Origin: Micromussa lordhowensis
Lineage: Eukaryota > Cnidaria > Anthozoa > Scleractinia > Lobophylliidae
Assembly: GCA_964020085.1 (NCBI GenBank)
Contig: OZ026603.1
Location: 32,524,658-32,588,657, forward strand
DNA: 64,000 nt
Direction of reading: 5' to 3'
The notes beneath the pieces are model-generated. The model did no database searches. It worked only from the letters and a program-made list of their open reading frames with translations, and was not told the DNA's origin. Positions 34,043 to 44,474 of the stretch are shown here, one piece after another. Numbering within the stretch: the first letter of the stretch is position 1; every line of letters starts with the position of its first letter. The translations under genes were made by a program, and so were the position numbers.

Positions 34043-35251
34043 TTACTCCGCGTCTTTTTTGTCTCCGAGCTTTTTCAAGCATTCTCCAAACCTCACAAAG
34101 CAACACAGCTTCTCCTCGCATGTCTCGCTACCCAACATGCAACACGGGATAATCGGAAGACACTTTTTCTAAAATTAGAAAACGAAACAGTCAGTCATGT
34201 CCAGCAAGGAGGTTAGTCAATCAGTCGATCTGTTGATCAGTCAGTTAGTTAGGTCAACAAGACAGTCAGCCGTAAGCCGGTCTTGTCTGCTTTTTTTCTG
34301 TCTGTCTGTCTGTCTGTCAGGCAGGCAGTCAGTCAGTCGAACAATTAGGCAGTCAGTAATGATGATGATGATGATGCAGACACTTTTTTTCAATAGGGTG
34401 CATAATTAAATTCTCTGGGACTTTAATTATGCACCCTGTATACTGTAGTCTCCCTTATGGCCTTATCAGTCCGTCAGGCTTTCAGTGGGTCAGTCCGTTA
34501 GTCACCACTGCCAAACATCTTCAGAAGAAAAACCATCGAAAGAAAGTACAGCGCAACAATCGTTAATAACAATAATACTCACCATGAATGGGGATGGTTT
34601 AAGGCCTGCTCCTTTCAAACAACAGCCAGTGCTCTTGATGCACTCCAGGTGTTTACAAGCATCTTCTCCAGCCTTCTTGTGACACATAATAGCGTCGGCA
34701 ATGCACATTTTCTGCTGACACAAAGACATAAAAAGGTTCATAATATACTTCAAGATGTGTTATTACTTTCTACTACCCTATTCCTTAGCGTCAACTTGTC
34801 TCTGTTTTTTATGCCATTTCAAGGCGTTGCCAAATCTGATGAGATAGTAAACTAAACTTGGGTGGCAGCATTTTTCAAGCCAAAAAAGATATACTTGTTT
34901 TTAGTTTAATATGACTTAATTCAAAATCTCTTCTATACGATAGCAAACTTACGATAGCAAATATCTCTTCGGATCGATTATATTTCCTGTATAAACTGAA
35001 AATTAGTGCCTATTCATGGAATAAATCTAACAAAATATCTGATAACTTACCATGTTCGGTGAAAGATTCGGTGGTAAGCTTGGCTTAGCACTCGGGAAGC
35101 CCCTCGCATTGACCATACTGCGAACCTTCCTCGCCATTTCACGATCTTCCATCTCCAGATAATTCAAGATGGCTTGAGGATGATATTCCAACTCCGCCCG
35201 AGCATACACGGCCAGCGCTGCGAGAAACAGCAAAGCTATCATCGACTTCAT
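34043..35251 (-). CDS. Secreted two-domain cysteine-rich protein, gene C
   Basis: Minus-strand exons 35251-35051 (67 codons), 34711-34583 (43) and 34168-34043 (42 with stop) join in phase 0 to 151 aa. The signal peptide is MKSMIALLFLAALAVYARA, nearly the same as in gene A, and the linker again reads EMEDREMARKV. Exon 2 has six cysteines, ending in a CC pair where A has a single C. Exon 3 has the same seven-cysteine pattern as A. The total of 13 cysteines is odd, so one may stay free or bridge to a partner; that is inference. C is the close paralog of A from the block duplication. Function unknown. Confidence 0.87.
34293..34375. repeat. (TCTG)n, (CAGT)n and (GAT)n microsatellites
   Basis: Consecutive simple-sequence tracts in intron 2 of gene C. 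Confidence 0.8.
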
Positions 35252-35312
35252 GTTGACGCGTCTAAATCTTTTCCCCAGGAAAACACGGTGTTCAAAGAGT
35301 AATACGTTCCGC

Positions 35313-35322
35313 TTTATATAGA
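35313..35322 (-). promoter_or_regulatory. TATA box of gene C
   Basis: CTATATAAAG on the gene strand about 66 bp upstream of the ATG, matching gene A in position and context. Confidence 0.75.
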
Positions 35323-37159
35323 AATGAAACGCGCGGGTGACCGTGTTGCGCAGGACTATGGGAGTTTAAACAGCTTTCAAGTACATTGCCCGCTCGTTAT
35401 CCGTTCGAAAAGTACCTTGATTAACTAAATTTTTAAAACCTGAACTACAAAGCAAATTGGTCATCACACCAAACGTAAGCTTTTGTTCTTGTGTTTGCTT
35501 TCTTGATGTTGTGGGGAGTTTACTTTTTGTTCTCATCTGCTTAATTACACTTCTTTGTTCCCCTTAACTAACCGAGAGAGTTTATGTCTAAAGTTTTTTG
35601 GACTTTCGATCGTTCCTGACTCAAAAAACAGCTTGAACCTTACTATATATTAATAAATATATATTTCTAACTAAAGCTTACTGCCTGCAGTTTTCCCAGA
35701 AATTGCCCAGAAATGTCTTTTTCGAAGTTAGTCTTTTTTACTGAATGCTGGACACTTTTTAGGCTGAAAAAAAAAAAAGAAAAAAAAAAGAGTATTTCTT
35801 TATTTTGTTGCATTCAGCACTTAACTCAGCTGACATTTAACACTTAATGACTGGTCCCGAGGGGAACAGTGAATTCTGTTTCCCGAGAATCTCAATGTTT
35901 CCCGAGACGAAGTCGAGGGAAACATTGAGATTCGAGGGAAACAAAATTCACTGTTCCCCAAGGGACCAGTCATTAAGTGATTTGTTATACAGCAAACCAA
36001 AACAAAAGCAAATTTTGAAAAACGCGCTGAGATTGCAGCGACAACATCAGGCCACGTGCAACAGCGGTCAACATTTCGCGGGTAATAGTGAACTGTTTCC
36101 CGTTTGACGTCATAGTTTTCCCAATGTTGCCCGCTCATGGCATTTGGCGGGAAACAGTTTCATTGTTAGATGTCATGTGACCATGAACTAGCCAATGAAT
36201 GGGCGCGCTGTAGCCGGAAAAACGCCAGCTATATAACAATTCATGTTTGTATCCCATGTGTCTCCACACTTCCAAGTAATGTTGGGCTGCTGGAAGCGAG
36301 ATTAAGAAAGAGATTTTTATATAGATAGCCTTCAAAACTCTTAATCCATCCAGCCTGATGACCGCACAAGAAATAGCTACCAATTTAAGTTAAGAATCCC
36401 ATATCTTAAGAAAGACGTTTTAAAGTATTCACTTTAATTTTTTCCAGGAACTATCACCGAATGAAATTGTACTGCCTCGCAGGGAAATAGTTCTCTCAAG
36501 TTCCTTAGATTCTTTCAAATCCAATCTGCTGTAATTCTGTTAGGGTCACTTTTAGTCAGTTTTTGCCTTTTGTGCAGTCGGTGTGTTGTCCGCTTGCGAT
36601 TTTACCGACTCAGGCTATGTAAATATAAATCAGTAAGGAAAGGGTAAAATGTGACGTTTTTTCGGATGCTTTTTTAGCTCAGATCATGAGATATAACTTA
36701 GAACTACAGGCAATCTTCAATTCAAGAAGCGAGGTTTTATCAAAACTTTTCAGGACCTGAACAATATGAGGATTTATTCTCTTGATTAGCTCAGGTCAAA
36801 CAAAACTGACGGCTTAGCATCTAATTTACAGAGCCGTATTTCTAAAGCTGTTCAAATTTATAATTAGCTTCCTCTATTCTTCAATTAGCGTCTATTATAG
36901 AAAACAAAAAAGTTTACATTTGGATGGAGTACAATTTTTTTTTCCAACTAGAAATAAATTTTACTTCGCTGAGAGGAAGGGAAAGGTCATTAAATCAGAG
37001 CCCTGGATTTTGTTAAATATTTTCGAAGTTGTGTGTTTGAACAGCAAAAATATATGTAGTTTCAGCTGGGTAAGCCGAACAAAGCACTTAGTTGATGAAC
37101 AACTTGAAGTCTCGTTCTCAAGATCACGAAAAAAACAGCAAACCTTTCATGACTTTCAA
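35323..37159. other. Divergent region between genes C and D, left part
   Basis: No gene recognised. It includes an A-rich tract near 35767-35790 and a near-perfect palindrome at 35841-35979. The frames at 35821-36138 and 35847-36107 are read from that palindrome. Confidence 0.5.
35841..35979. repeat. Near-perfect 139-bp palindrome
   Basis: CACTTAATGACTGGTCCC at the left pairs with GGGACCAGTCATTAAGTG at the right. Internal blocks TTTCCCGAGAATCTCAATG and inverse surround the centre GACGAAGTC. The same GACGAAGTCGAGG centre appears in the fold-back near 42520. Confidence 0.9.
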
Positions 37160-37331
37160 AACACAATCTAGCCTCCCACGCAGACGTTCTTAGGCTTGTC
37201 ACGCGTTCCTCCCCACGAACGTCTGCTCAACGGAGCGGCCACTTCCGTTCGCTGGCGGTTAGCCAATCATAGCTTCTCTGCCTATTCGTGGAAAGCTGGA
37301 CTTTGACCCTACGTTTCGTTCCCGCGACAAC

Positions 37332-37800
37332 ATGGCGGACCTTAGCGTGGTTTTGCTGTAAGTGTGCCAAAAATTCGGTATTACAGAGTTAAATCCTCTT
37401 CAGAAAGAAGCGATTGCTAGTTTTGTGATAAAAAAGGAGATGTATTTGTCAATTTGCCGACTGGCTTCAGAAAATCCTTAATTTATCAAGCCCTCCCATT
37501 GATTTTTGATGTGTTGCTCGAAGCTCCAGGCCATATCGTTGCTGTGATCTCGCCACTAGTAAATCTTATGAAAGATCAGGTTGAAAAGCTTACCAGTCTT
37601 GGAATCCAGCAGCCACTCTCAGTGAGATAGACGAGGAAAAAGCGAAGGGTGTGGAAAAGGGTGTCTTCTCGATCGTTTACGGTAGTCCGGAGGCATGGCT
37701 GAAAATTGAACGCTGGCGAAAGGTGTTATCAAGCGACGTGTATTCACGAAAACTGTGTGCGATCGCAGTCGACGAAGCTCATGTAATAAAGCAGTGGTAA
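37332..37800 (+). pseudogene. RecQ-like helicase N-terminal fragment, degenerate
   Basis: After ATG at 37332 the frame reads into LNPLQKEAIASF, then LPTGFRKSLIYQALPL (Walker A with Gly replaced by Arg), ISPLVNLMKDQVEKL (motif Ia-like) and AVDEAHVIKQW (DEAH box, motif II). An in-frame TAA at 37359, a frameshift in the A-run near 37432 and another near 37620 break it. A splice donor (GTAAGC) follows the DEAH block at about 37798, as if a downstream exon had been lost. These motifs are established for RecQ/WRN-type 3'-5' helicases. The fragment is carried inside the transposon at 37169-39125. Confidence 0.8.
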
Positions 37801-37817
37801 GCTAACAATGGCATATA

Positions 37818-38508
37818 GAACTAAGCCGAACAATGGCATATAGAACACGCAACACAGTCAACAGACTTGCGCGTAAACAGCTACATTTGAATCATGTGGT
37901 GTGAGAACGAACAAAAGGAGGAATAAACCTAAACATCGAGCGTGAGAACATAAGCTCGATCAGATATATGCAAGAAACGTAAGCACGACTCTAGACAAAC
38001 GTATAGCTTTCTCGAAGTAAAGCTACGGCGTCTCCGAAGAAAAACGTAAGAGGACAAATATGATATCCGTGATAAGAATCTACATACTGTACTTGCATGC
38101 AGTTAATCAAACAGCCGGGCCCGGCGTCACACTATACAGTGTATGATGCAAGTAAGCAACATGTTCACGGTAAATTTCATATTTTGTCCCTCGAAAGCAT
38201 ATTCTTGGTGCCATATCTTGCATTAGAGATGAGCCTAAGTAATGTATAAACACACGGCAAATTACAGAGGTGTCAAACTCTGCAAAGCAACATGCCGACA
38301 ACATGCAGACCGCAATGACCTCTCAATTTGCTAAAGCTCAGTCTAACGGCTCAGTTCTACTAAAAATTCCTCTCTATAACACAACATGAAGTGCCCTTCA
38401 TATACAGGACTGAAGCAACAAAAAGGTCGAGAGACCGAACAGAGAACGGCAAATGTACAAATGTCACGAACCGTAGGAGTCGTGTAGGCTAGTCACCTCA
38501 TTTTACAC
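37818..38508. repeat. Core segment shared by two transposons, copy 1
   Basis: Begins GAACTAAGCCGAACAATGGC and ends CCTCATTTTACAC. It matches 55448-56288 almost throughout, apart from a 160-bp MITE in the other copy. In both copies it separates a helicase start from the opposite-strand end of the element. No coding frame is convincing. Confidence 0.9.
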
Positions 38509-38863
38509 TTATAAACAAGGATTGTTCGATTGCATCCGTGTCAGCTTCTTGCGTTGTCGAATCTTTCCGTAAACGCTTGGTCCTTAAGCCTCCTTTTTCG
38601 TAATTTTTCTTTAATTCCCGTTGAAGGGCACGGAGGTTGCTTGCAATTTTCTCAAATCCAATGAGTTTCTTGTAGCAGGCGGCGCAGACGAAGAGGTCAC
38701 TCGACGAAAAAACGGCAGCATCGATGTCGATCGCTCTTTTGATTAGGCTCGGAATGTCCACAGCACTTTTACTCAACACCCTAACTTTGTCTTTGTTCAG
38801 ACGACAAGCACATAGAAAACACACTAAATCACTCCGAACAATTTTTTTGGGAGTTTCTTCCAT
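38498..38863 (-). CDS. Transposon-borne CxxC zinc-binding protein, probably partial
   Basis: A 121-codon minus-strand frame starts with a clean ATG near the element end and reads MEETPKKIVRSDLVCFLCAC. It has a CxxC pair early, a second CxxC (FVCAACYKKL) about 45 residues later, and a basic coiled stretch after it. The two CxxC pairs resemble a ZAD-like or treble-clef zinc site as found at the N-terminus of DNA-binding and transposon proteins. The last codons run into the shared core, so the original C-terminal part has probably been lost. A role in DNA binding is inferred. Confidence 0.5.
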   Translation of the reverse strand: MEETPKKIVRSDLVCFLCACRLNKDKVRVLSKSAVDIPSLIKRAIDIDAAVFSSSDLFVCAACYKKLIGFEKIASNLRALQRELKKNYEKGGLRTKRLRKDSTTQEADTDAIEQSLFISVK

Positions 38864-39134
38864 AGAAATGGAACATGGAATCTCATGAATAAGATAAATA
38901 ATTATTGTGAGTCAGTTCGCGGGAAATTCGTCGTGGGTGACGGTTTCTATTCTTACGCAGCTTGTCATTGGCTATTCGTTTCACAATAGACGGACACCGA
39001 CGGACACTAATTGGTTCTTTCAAAACAAAGGCTAACCGCCAACGAACGGAAGTGGCCGCTCCGTTGAGCAGACGTTCGTGGGGAGGAACGCGTGACAAGC
39101 CTAAGAACGTCTGCGTGGGAGGCTAAACACAATC

Positions 39135-40506
39135 CAGCTTGATATTATTTGAAGGAGATAGTGTTATCTGTTGGTCCATTTACGTTTTCAAAAAATGTGA
39201 TTGAACCTATAGTATTAATATTTCACTTGTCGCATTCCATAGTTTTTAAACTTTGCAATATAGATGTCACATCAAAGAGCTAATAGTAATATATTTCTCT
39301 AGTTCGTACAACTTCATTTCAACGTTTTCGTTTGTGAACTCCATGGAAATTTTGATTCCCCTAGAAAATACATTCTACCAAACTTCGATCTATTTCCTAT
39401 ACAACTAGTGTAGTTTTCATATCGATCTGATAAAGGGACGACTGGTAAATACTTGTTACTCTGTAACGCATTCGAGTGGTATACCATGAAATATCTCGGT
39501 GGGTCACTTGTATTTTCTTTGTATAAAAAGGCTCTTGTGTATACCAAGAAAATACAAGTGACAAGTAAGATTTATAGTGGTATACCACGAGAAAGTGTTA
39601 GACAACTATCTTATACCATGCTACAGAAAACACAGTGGTCAACTAAACGATTGCAGTGCAGGATGGGAAGATTGGTTATATACAACTGCTTTCCTATCTT
39701 CTGATTCGCCATATTTTCTATGGCATGGTATAGCGGCTGATTATAAATGCTTGGTATGTTCAGAAAACACTGCCAGACTGTCGCCATGATCTGTAACCTT
39801 TGTCTCGCTAAAATTTACCCTCTGAGATTTCAGTGTTGTTGGTTCTAGTTTTTGTTTTAATTTTATGGTCTGCTCTTGTGTTTGGTTTTATCTTTTAAAG
39901 CTGGCCCCGTGGATTTGGTGCAAATGCTTGTACAAAGGGCGCATCAGTTCGCAATTAGTCTTATTTTCCTCCAATATACTGATCTTCTTGACCATACTTA
40001 AATATTGTAAGAAAGATCAGGTCTCGATCAGAACAACTTTCGTTTCTTTGCGACATTTTTTTTACCGACTGAAACCTTATTTTCTCGACGTTGAGAAGAT
40101 TAAAATAAAGCCACAGTAACAACCTAAGCTTACTTACTTATTAGGGGCTGCTTGCTATCAAACCTCTTTCTCATTACAAACAAAGGGAATTAGCTTCACA
40201 AAGATACTCCAAAAAAGGTTTGTTCACTCTCTTTTGTGCAAAACCGACCCAGCTGCCTCACTGTTTCCACAACAGTGTTCAAATACTAGTTTAAATGCAA
40301 TTTAAGCTGTTTAGAATTTTTAAAGAGATTTATTTTTACGTCGGTATTTTTCGACATCTGTGTAAACTGCATTGTGCATCTCTTTTTTTGACCCGACCGT
40401 ACATTTGATCTCTGTGAACATTACGTATGCAAAGCTGTCTCAACACTTCATCAGTTTGGCATGACGTTTACCAAAAAGCAAAATTGCATTGAGGGTTCTT
40501 GATATC
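39135..40506. other. Divergent region between genes C and D, right part
   Basis: No gene recognised. AGTGGTATACCATGA, AGTGGTATACCACGA and related GTATACCA words recur between 39475 and 39735. The part near gene D resembles the upstream flank of gene B. Confidence 0.45.
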
Positions 40507-40514
40507 ATATAAGG
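40507..40514 (+). promoter_or_regulatory. TATA box of gene D
   Basis: ATATAAGG about 57-60 bp upstream of the ATG, followed by CTTGAAGCCAAA directly before the start codon as in gene B. Confidence 0.7.
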
Positions 40515-40566
40515 GGTATTTTCTGCCTCAAATTGCAGTGATATTAACACACATCTTGAAGCCAAA

Positions 40567-42150
40567 ATGAAGACTTTCACAGCTCTTGTCTTCCTCAGCG
40601 CCTTTGCAGTTTATGTGTCCGCCAATGAAATGGCGTTTCACAGGGCAGTGTTTGATTTCTTAGACGAGCGACATGACGAGAGAATGGTTCAGATTCTGAG
40701 AGACCAGGGCTTACCGGAAAATGTTTTGGTTGCCAGCGATCATCCAGAACCACCCGAGTGGATGGTAAGCTGTAAGCAAACACATATGGTCCCTGTACAG
40801 TCGAACTTCTCCTTCCGCCATTCGTTTCTCGTGCAAGGCACGGCTTGATTTTACAGATACCCCGAAAAAACTCAAATATATTTTCTTAAAAAGAAACCTC
40901 TACGAAACGGAAAATGGGAACTAAATATCCACCCCAGAGAGCAGGTTCGTTTAAACTTACTGCTCTTTATTACGGACACAAACATCAACGCTTTATTCAT
41001 TTATCTTCAACTGGGGGAATGAAAAATAAAAAAAAAATACAAATACCATAACACAAGTGAAAACACAAGTGTGGACATGTTTTCAAGGTACTGAACAGTT
41101 GAAACTGTCAGTAGAATCTTAAAGTGACGTCGTCGTGGTAGCCTCTATAACACGGACACTTCTCCAATACAGACACTTTGCAATGTCCCTTTGGCATCCC
41201 TATTTGAGAGGTTCGACTGTAAATCTACTGTGGTGTACTTGCCGGAATCTGTGAATTGATTTATTCGTCAATCAGTCACTGTCTTAGGATGCCTTACAAT
41301 TTCTGATGTATTTCTCTAACCTGATGTTCTTGTTTTTAGTAACTTCTTTTACCTCTTTTTGACAGAAACCTTGCGTTGCTTCAGCTAAACTGTGTTGAAA
41401 GCAGGGGGGCCATGATTTATGTAAGAAGCTGGCATGCATTGACAACTTCTTCAAGTGCTGCCACGAGAAGCATCCCACCCCTCTTCCCGAACTTCCTCCA
41501 TTGCAGGTAGGCACTTGACAAAACGTAACGTAACGTAGAGTAACACATTTATAGAAAAACATCACAAAATGAAGCATTTTCTTCAGCCGCGATCTGACTT
41601 TTAAATGAACATGTCCCATTTGAGTTTAATGCCATCAGATGGCTTTGCTCATGTGTATCATCAGTAGACTGCTTTCTTCTATGACATGTGGTCTGTGAGC
41701 CATCTCTTTATCGTTGATGGTATAAAATATGTCGCAAAGTGCAATAAGTGGCAATTAAAAATATCAGTGTAGCAAATAAGTCAAAAGGATGTCTGAACAC
41801 TTGCTGTCACAAACCACTCATATCCCTATAACCGTTGTTGGTTATAAATATGTTCTTTGTTTGTTAGTTTTTTTCTCGACATTCGTCTTATCTACAGTGT
41901 ATCGATGTTATATTTTACAAAGAGACTATTTGCAAGGAAATCTACACACGCCAAACACGCCCTATACACGCCCTGAAAGTCTAGCCTATATTTTAAGTAA
42001 CGCTAAGCATCGTGTCTATGTTCGTTCCCTTTGCAGAAAGGTTGTGTAGCACTGCTTTATCTGTGCAGAAAGCAAAGCCCAAGCTGTGCAGGAGAAATGT
42101 GCTGCTTCGTTCGCATCAAGAGGTGTTTTGAAATGGCTACTGAAGAATAA
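40567..42150 (+). pseudogene. Cysteine-rich gene D with in-frame stop in exon 2
   Basis: Exons 40567-40764 (66 codons), 41366-41506 (47) and 42037-42150 (38 with stop) have the same phase-0 borders as gene B, and the first two have identical lengths. Exon 1 encodes a signal peptide and the linker FLDERHDERM. Codon 11 of exon 2 is TGA (41396-41398) where gene B has a Trp codon. One cysteine of the CC pair in exon 2 has become Ala and a new CC appears near the domain end. Exon 3 keeps C-x6-C-x6-C-x4-CC-x6-C and ends earlier than B. Promoter, splice sites and the rest of the frame look intact, so the break is recent, polymorphic or a sequencing error. Skipping exon 2 would keep the frame, since all exons are symmetric. 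Confidence 0.8.
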
Positions 42151-42866
42151 ATCCTCGAGAATATGTTATTTTGTTACTGTGACAACAAAAAGAAAGATAT
42201 CGATCAAGTTGATATACCATTAGGCTCATTTTGAAAGGTTTTTAGGTATTTACGCAGGCAATCGACATGGTAGTCAATAAAGACGATAACGCATAACTTT
42301 TTGCGTGATCTTATTCGTGTCTTCCGGCAGTAACTGCACCGCCTAGCTTGAGATTTTATGCGGCGTTATATTACTCTTACCCGTGTACTCAGCGTAGTGT
42401 AAAATTTCACTTGGAACAGCGTACGTGGGAAGAAGAAGAGAAAGGGAGTGGGGAATTTGATAAGTTACACTGCTGGAAATACCCACAAACCAACGAAAAG
42501 AAGTCAGAAACATAATCCCCGAGACGAAGTCGAGGGGATTATCCGACAGTATTCACCTCGCCTTCGGCGAATAATTCTTTTAGTATAATTTCAGAGCTGA
42601 ACAACAGAGAATAACAGACTAAAACATAAAAACAGCGACCCAATTGTTCGTTTGCACACACGTATGCAGCCGTATAGCTTTAATAAGAGGCTTTACATGT
42701 AAGCTTACATCAATTGTGAATCAGTTTACTCATCGAGTTCGGCAGTAAAACAATCAAGCAAAACACCACGAAAAATAAATTCATCCGGTACCTTTGTTTT
42801 ATCGCTGCTGACTTCATCCACAATTGTCATCACTGTCTCAAAATGAGTAGCTTGAGTTTGGAGAAA

Positions 42867-42888
42867 ACCCTAACCCTAACCCTAACCC
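42867..42888. repeat. Interstitial telomeric repeat
   Basis: About three and a half uninterrupted CCCTAA units. Flanking sequence on both sides is ordinary, so this is not a chromosome end. Confidence 0.85.
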
Positions 42889-43116
42889 AATCAACGTAAC
42901 CACTGCGTTTACGATTCTTAACTGCCTTGAACAGGAGTTCTTGGAAGGATTTTCGGTGCAGAGATGACAGCAGTCACTTAAGAATATTCTCCATCCTTTC
43001 AAATATCCTGGACTTAGAGTGATGTCTTCTAAATAGGTGAAAAATTAATTCACCAACTTTCCGCTATATTTACTTGCCGAGGTGGCAAGGCTGGCGTGCT
43101 TAGTAGCCAGGCCACG

Positions 43117-43398
43117 AAAATTTAACAAATTGATGTCAGTTTTTCATGCGTCTGTCCTGTTATTGATCATAAATTTCGTCATCACATTGTCAAAGTAGCT
43201 GTGGATCCACGAGGCGAAATTCATTGTCAATAACAGGACAGGCTCATTAAAAACTGACATCAATTTGTTTTTTACGATAACAAATGGTCGAATTGCCCGC
43301 TCTCACTCGCTGACGCGTCGCACGAATTTCAAATTCATGTGTCTGTCCGCATATTGACGATAAAAATTAGCCAATGAGCGCGCGAGAATTTCGTAAAA
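43117..43398 (+). repeat. Dispersed repeat R3, copy 2
   Basis: Shares AACAAATTGATGTCAG, GTAGCTGTGGATCCACGAG and the AGCCAATGAGCGCGCGAG end with the copies at 13313-13580 and 47699-47990. Inverted TGACATCAATTTGTT blocks give it a partial fold-back structure. Confidence 0.85.
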
Positions 43399-44474
43399 TG
43401 TTATATTCACCACGTATAACGTTATAGTACGAATCACTTAACCAATCAGATTGCTGGAAACTCTTTGTTCAGCTCTGAAATTATACTTAAAACTATTGTC
43501 AGCTGCTACAGATGTTAATTTTGATTTCTAGATTTAAATATCTAGCACATATCTATTGTCCATTTCATATATCCACACTGGGTTTAATCGTCAACGAGTT
43601 ACATGTTACATTTTTTCTAAAAGTTTATTTTTGTTTACATGCATTTAAGAGTCGCTATTGTGAAGCGACTAAACGATAAAATCCATATAATCATGTAAAA
43701 ATATTACACCTTCGGATTATTTCAAATTGAAAGAACTCTTCGGTAAGGGTCCATCTTGGTTCCGTTCTGTTACCGTGCATAAATTAAATCAAGTCTCACT
43801 CCGTTAGCTTTTGTGTCCTTCGCATTTCAGTGGACTCAGACCTTTCATAACTAAAAGAGGCTGACCACTGTGTAAGAACAAATGGAACTTTCCCTATCAG
43901 TATTTGGGAATGGGCTTTCTTTTTCCTGAAATTGAAGACAAACAGAATATTAAAGGAACATAGTTTATGCCTTGCAATATTCAAAGTGAAGTCTGTGGGA
44001 CAATTCTCTCTTCCACTATCAATTTAACAAATAGATTCCATGTTGCCGTGTGTCTGTTCATTAATTGATCACAGGTGATGTCAAAATGTGGTAAGAACAA
44101 AAAAGTGGCAAACGTGGTGATTGCCGAGTGTGTCACTGATGTTCTGATTGGTTCTGGCATTTTCATTCGTTCAGGGACTGGGGAGAAGTACAAACACGGA
44201 GTGTCTCCAAGGCCATCTTCCCTCCCCGGTAAGAAGTAATGTGTAGTGATCTTTCGTCTTAGGTGGTATTCGTCTTGGCTTTGCTGAGCGCAAAAAAAGC
44301 AAAAACGCTAACGAACAAGGAATTATCACTCTTAAAGGCCCTTAATCATATCAAACTTCCGCAGGATTTTGGCACAGACCTCGCAGTAGCGCGCAAAATT
44401 AGTTAACACTGAACATATGCGATCCGCGTGATGGCCAGACGCTTTTCAAATCTACTATCTACCACGTTCATTTT

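Larger units (their letters stand above)
37169..39125. mobile_element. DNA transposon, 9-bp TSD, with helicase and zinc-finger fragments
   Basis: Inverted repeats of 96 bp (37169-37264 and 39030-39125) differ by about one base and start TAGCCTCCCACGCAGACG. Exact 9-bp duplications AACACAATC flank the element (37160-37168 and 39126-39134). Inside are a broken RecQ-like helicase start on the plus strand, a 0.69-kb core shared with the element at 55148-56468, and a CxxC zinc-binding frame on the minus strand. No transposase is seen, so it is probably non-autonomous. The TSD length suggests Mutator-like; other 9-bp-TSD superfamilies remain possible. Confidence 0.93.
42560..43497. repeat. Large fold-back with nested repeats
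   Basis: AGTATAATTTCAGAGCTGAA near 42587 is inverted as TTCAGCTCTGAAATTATACT near 43469. The interval between contains the telomeric tract and the R3 copy, so it may be an old element with later insertions. Outer limits are approximate. Confidence 0.4.
42151..44474. other. Repeat-rich intergenic region
   Basis: Contains the shared 3' flank segment of gene D (42161-42227), a fold-back, an interstitial telomeric tract and an R3 repeat. The minus-strand frames at 43796-44193 show no domain. Confidence 0.5.

Noticed and set aside
35821..36138. Overlapping frames on both strands
   Set aside because: Both are read from the 139-bp palindrome, which explains their mirrored protein sequences.
22261..42150. 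Calling the cysteine-rich genes toxins
   Set aside because: Signal peptide and cysteines alone do not show toxicity; the frameworks match no toxin family I can name with confidence.
42867..42888. Chromosome end
   Set aside because: Only about 22 bp of telomeric repeat with ordinary sequence on both sides.
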